Shown here piece by piece: positions 59,769 to 64,000 of a stretch of 64,000 nt of DNA. The stretch is from Niebla homalea. Taxonomy: Eukaryota > Ascomycota > Lecanoromycetes > Lecanorales > Ramalinaceae. Numbering within the stretch: the stretch's first letter is position 1; each line of letters opens with the position of its first letter. The DNA is taken from contig JAHGAU010000004.1 of NCBI GenBank assembly GCA_019925105.1, positions 1 through 64,000 of the forward strand, read 5' to 3'. The notes beneath the pieces were generated by a model. That model had not been told where the DNA came from. It did no database searches and worked only from the letters and a program-made list of their open reading frames with translations. Position numbers and translations under genes: made by a program.

Positions 59769-62700
59769 TGAATGGAGATGGCGACGAACAACGGGACCCT
59801 AGAGGTCAGAAACGATGCACACGTATATAGCTTAAGTAATAGTGAGGAGAGTACCTTAAATACGATAAACAGAAGCGGAATAATAGTAAGGGTAAAAGGG
59901 GAGGAAGGGTAAGCGGCCTAGATTAATAGGAACGGTAATAAGTCGTATGAATAACGTAATAAATACGAGATAAAACGGCCTTAAATTAAATAAAGAGTTT
60001 ATAATTAATAAAATACGTATAAAGGGACGTATATAACGCGTAAAAGTATTATTATAAAAGGTAATAAATAAAGGATAAAAAGGACGAAAACGGTACGTAG
60101 AAACGGATAAAAGGTAAACGGAGGTATAAAAAGTTTTATTAAGTATATACGAATTAGGAAAGAGTTAAATAAAGATAGGGAGATACTAGGTGGATAGGAA
60201 TAAATTATAAAAAGAGGTAGCTATTAAATACATAAGGGAGAAATAAAAAGGGAGAAAGCAGTAAAGATGTTAAAAAGTTTTTTTATAATTATATAGAAAA
60301 ACATTACGTTAAAGACCTGGTTAATATTATAAATCGGACTATAAAAAATAAAAGACTTTTACGTAAAAACGGGAAGAAATTTAGGGAATTAAAAAGGTTA
60401 CGTGGAGCTTAAGGAACGGCAGTGAAAACGCCGGCAAACAAAAATAAAAAAAGATAAAAAGGATATATACGAAATAAAAAAACGATAAAGGAAACTTTAA
60501 GGAAAAGAACGGGGATAAGTTAAATAATAAAAGCCGTAAAAACGGCGCCGGCATTAATAATAAAGAAAATAAAAATAAAAAAGAAAATAACGGCGTTAAA
60601 GAAAGTGAAAATAATAATTATATGACTATTAAATGAAAGAAAAAAGGAATATAGCGGTAAAAATAAACCCACTATAATTAATAAAAGCGTTTAAAGTAAT
60701 AAGAGAATTATTAATAGAATAAATTATTACGGTACGTAAACTATAAAACGGGGATATCCTCCTTAATATAACCTTATTAAAGGTAAAAAAAAAAAACTGG
60801 AAAAGTTAAAGGGATAAACCGGTAAAAAGGGGTATAAAACGGTAAAGGTATTAAGGCAATCCTTCATTATTACGGTAGATAGGATATACTTAATAAGGTT
60901 TACGGGGGAGGAAAAGGAAGTTATTTTAAGGCGGATAAAAAAGGAGAATATAATCCTCCACCCTAGGCTGGAGATCGTTAATTATAGCCTCCCCGTTATA
61001 ATAAAGAGGTTAAACGTTTTTAATTATATAAAGAAATATTCTATAATTATCTTAAGTATAACGTTAATAAGGATATATAATAATATCTTTAATAAAAAGG
61101 TAATAAAAGGTAGGTCTTTTAAGTTAATAAGACCTTAAGACCGGGCAGCGGATATTTATTAATATTTTAAATATTAAAAATACGGGTATATTATTACGAG
61201 GTACCTTAATAATACGAAATACGTAATATATACTAAAAGGTATAATACATATAAATACGCTAGCTTAATAATAAAAGGCTTAATAAAAAATGCGTTAAAA
61301 TACGTAACGTATAATAATAATAATTACTTAACGTAAGACTTACGGTATATAATAAGAGTAAAAGAAACCTAACGTAAGGAAACTAAGATAACGGTTAAGG
61401 TTTAACGTTATAACTTATATAAATTTAAACCGGTAAAATAATTAAAAACGGTTTTAAGACGTAAATAAAGCTTATTAAACGGGGAAAAAAATAAAATATA
61501 ATAACCGATAATATAAAAAAAAGGAAGCTTATAGTAATATTAACCTTTAAGGCCGGCCGTTTAACCGGGATTATTATTATAATAAAAAGATTAAAATAAA
61601 TAATACTTAACCTAAAGGAAAAACCGTTTATATAAATAAAAGTCAATAAAAAGAACCCGATAGACATTAATATTTAATATATTTACGCTTTTAAGGGTAA
61701 TATAATATAACGTATATAAGGAAGCAGTTAAAGTTATAATATTAATATTCAGATTTAAAAAAGTAAAGGATATCAATATTATAACGATATAGGAGTTACT
61801 ATATAGTCCGTATATCTATTTTTTAATTAACCCGGGAGATGGTTTTTACCTAGTTTTCGAGGGTAATAAAACGACGCGGATATATTTCTTTATTAATAAG
61901 AGATTAAAGGTAAATAACTAGGACGTTATTTATTACGGAGGGAATTTATATATATTCCAGATTATATAAAAAAAGGATACTAAAAGTACCTTAAATATTT
62001 ATAATATATATAATCCGTTATCGGTTAATAGGAAGGAACTTTTTATAATCTTATTACTTAAGGATATTATAGCCGTACCCGGTAAATATTTCCTAATAAG
62101 GGACTTTAATCTTTATTACGTTTAATAGAACGAGGATAATCGTATAACCAGTTATACCGAATTTAAGAAGTTATTAATAACCATTATACGGTTTAACCTT
62201 ATATTATTAACGCTAAAAGGGGCTATTATATAAGAAAGTTATAAACTTAAAACCACGATCGACTTAATATTCGGCTTAAAAAATATTATTAACTTAATTA
62301 TAATATACGGACCCCAAAAGGACCTAAAATACGGTTCGGATTACGTCCCGATATAGATGACTTTAAACTAGTCCATCGATATAATTCTATTTTTATTATT
62401 TAAATAAGCATAAAAAACGGTTAGGGAAGCCGAGGTATTAACGAAAACGGTAAAGGTAATATCTTAATTAACGGAACGTCCCCGGCTTAATAATAAGGAA
62501 TAAATCGACCGTTTCATAAAGCGGGTAATAAAGGCTTTAAATGAAATGGTTAACGTTATAATCTTAATAATAAAGCCGTCTTAAAGAGTTAAAACCTATT
62601 AAAATAAGGAATATATAAAAGTAATTATAAAGGTAAAAACGTTTATAAAGTAAACTATTAAATATAAAAACCGGGAAACGTTTTAACGGTTAAAGGAAAC

Positions 62701-64000
62701 TTAAAAAAAAAAAAAAAGAATTATTTAAAAGGCTAAGTAAATATACTTCCGGGTTATAATATATAATTTAGCGGTTTCCCTTTATAATATTTAAAAGTTA
62801 ATAAAATACGATAAAGAATAGAATAAGAAACTTAAATTTATCCCTAAGTTTTTACCTTTAAAAAGATTAAACGGTACGGTAACGAATACCTTTAACGGTA
62901 AAATTAAAGCTCTTTAAAAAACGTTCTTTCCCCCGTTACCGGAAATTAACTTATTAAATATTAACGGTACGGTATATCCTAAACCAATAATAATAAATAA
63001 AATAATAACTTAAGAAATAATAATTAAAATGATTAATAAACCGAAGAAGGATAAGGCCCCCGGACTTAACGGTATATTAAACAGGTTCTTATTTATAATA
63101 ATATTATTATTCGGAGAGGTCTTTATTTACTTATTTTAAGCTTACTTTAATATAAAATATTACCCTTATAGATTTAAGAAGGTTAAAACGATTATCCTTA
63201 AGAAGCCGGTTAAGTTAGATTACTTAAAGGTAAAGTTATATAAACCTATAATATTCCTTTATACGTTAAAAAAGGCTTTAAAGACGGTAATTATAAAGAT
63301 TTTAAATGATTATATAGAAGGGTATAAGCTGCTCCCCAATTAATAAATAAAGGTAAAAAGAAGACGGTTAACGGAAACGGCTCTTAAAGGCTTAATTAAT
63401 AATATATATATAATATAAAGTTATAGGAAGAAATACGTTATAAGTCTTCTTTCCTTAAATATTATAAAAACGTTCAATAAAATAAACTATTAAAGGTTAC
63501 TATATAATTTACGGAAAAAAGGGGTTTTACCTTTCCTTATAAATTGGATAAAAAGTTTTTTAAGTAACTGAATAACGTTAATCAGCCTAGGATAAAAGAT
63601 AAATACGATAGAGTCTGCGATAATAAGGATTCCTTAAGGGTTATTTATTTTTTTAGTCTTATTCTTGTTTTTTAATGGCTTACTTATTAAAGACTTAATA
63701 AAGCTAAAATAAAAAATTTAAGTAAAAAACTTTATTAACGATATCCACCTTTTAACTTATAATACGTTTATTTATATGAATTATTTAGAGTTAAAATAGG
63801 CTTATAAAGTCTATTTATAATAAGTAAAAATATATAAAGCCTAGTTCACCCCGTATAAGTATAAGCTCGTCTATATAATAAGGAGCCCGAAGCTATATAA
63901 TATAATAGCTATAGTAGACTTAAATAATATAATAATAAAACCGGAAGCCAATATTAAAGTATTTAATTTATAAATCGATAAGAAACTAGATTAAAAGGAC
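59769..64000 (+). mobile_element. LINE-3, plus strand, runs off the window
   Basis: Starts near the ATG at 59778 (ATGGCGACGAACAACGGGAC, unmutated for about 60 bp) and follows LINE-1 collinearly: Lys/Glu-rich ORF1 to about 61600; endonuclease motifs near 61780-62360 (LIRDFNLYYV near 62095, SDYVPI near 62338); RT from about 63190 (ILKKPVKLDYLKVK, LLPN at 63340). The window ends after the RT F.DD region. It is mutated throughout, though slightly less than LINE-1. An 80-codon minus frame at 61425-61667 is noise. Confidence 0.83.

Overview
This window looks like a repeat-choked, AT-rich block from a filamentous ascomycete (Pezizomycotina). More than 50 kb is extremely AT-rich and made of broken transposable elements. 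In these elements CA and TG dinucleotides are nearly gone, TA is everywhere, and the surviving C residues sit mostly in CG, CC or CT. Paired copies differ almost only by C/T and G/A. That is the signature of repeat-induced point mutation (RIP). The only convincing host gene sits in a GC-balanced island at about 6.5-9.7 kb.

Layout. 1-3200: an AT-rich low-complexity tract passing into a GC-rich 12-bp minisatellite behind a 57-bp leader; a second leader plus minisatellite lies at 11.8-12.0 kb. 3.5-5.2 kb: a 5'-truncated LINE tail and a truncated minus-strand Ty3/gypsy relic (element A) with its 369-bp LTR. 6.6-9.6 kb: a broken gene fragment, a 598-aa HNH-domain protein gene, and a small membrane-type ORF. 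9.6-11.8 kb: a Fot1/pogo-like DNA transposon (73-bp inverted repeats, TA target) inserted in a roughly 300-bp MITE with perfect 38-bp inverted repeats. 12.5-20.4 kb: element D, a complete-length, fully mutated Ty3/gypsy chromovirus with 174-bp LTRs.

21.5-52 kb is a deep nest. Element B (Ty3/gypsy with a chromodomain) starts with a 369-bp LTR at 21537. It is interrupted in the RT-RNase H connection by a 181-bp solo LTR, in integrase by the 19-kb element C, and at the end of its chromodomain by LINE-1. Element C (a minus-strand gypsy with 250-bp LTRs) itself carries LINE-2. Element B can be read on across each insertion, so the order of events is visible. 52.6-56.4 kb is a broken palindrome with 1-kb arms around two tandem reverse-oriented 369-bp LTRs. 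56.4-64 kb holds LINE-4 (minus strand, with an apparent 5' inversion) and LINE-3 (plus strand, running off the window).

None of the TE coding regions is intact. I identified them by reading through stop codons and recognising family motifs, so domain limits are approximate. I found no rRNA genes, canonical tRNA genes or CRISPR arrays. The least familiar structures here are the leader-minisatellite pair, the 369-bp LTR carrying Pol III-like A and B boxes, and the MITE/Fot1 nest; the nest itself is unusually readable but made of known element types.
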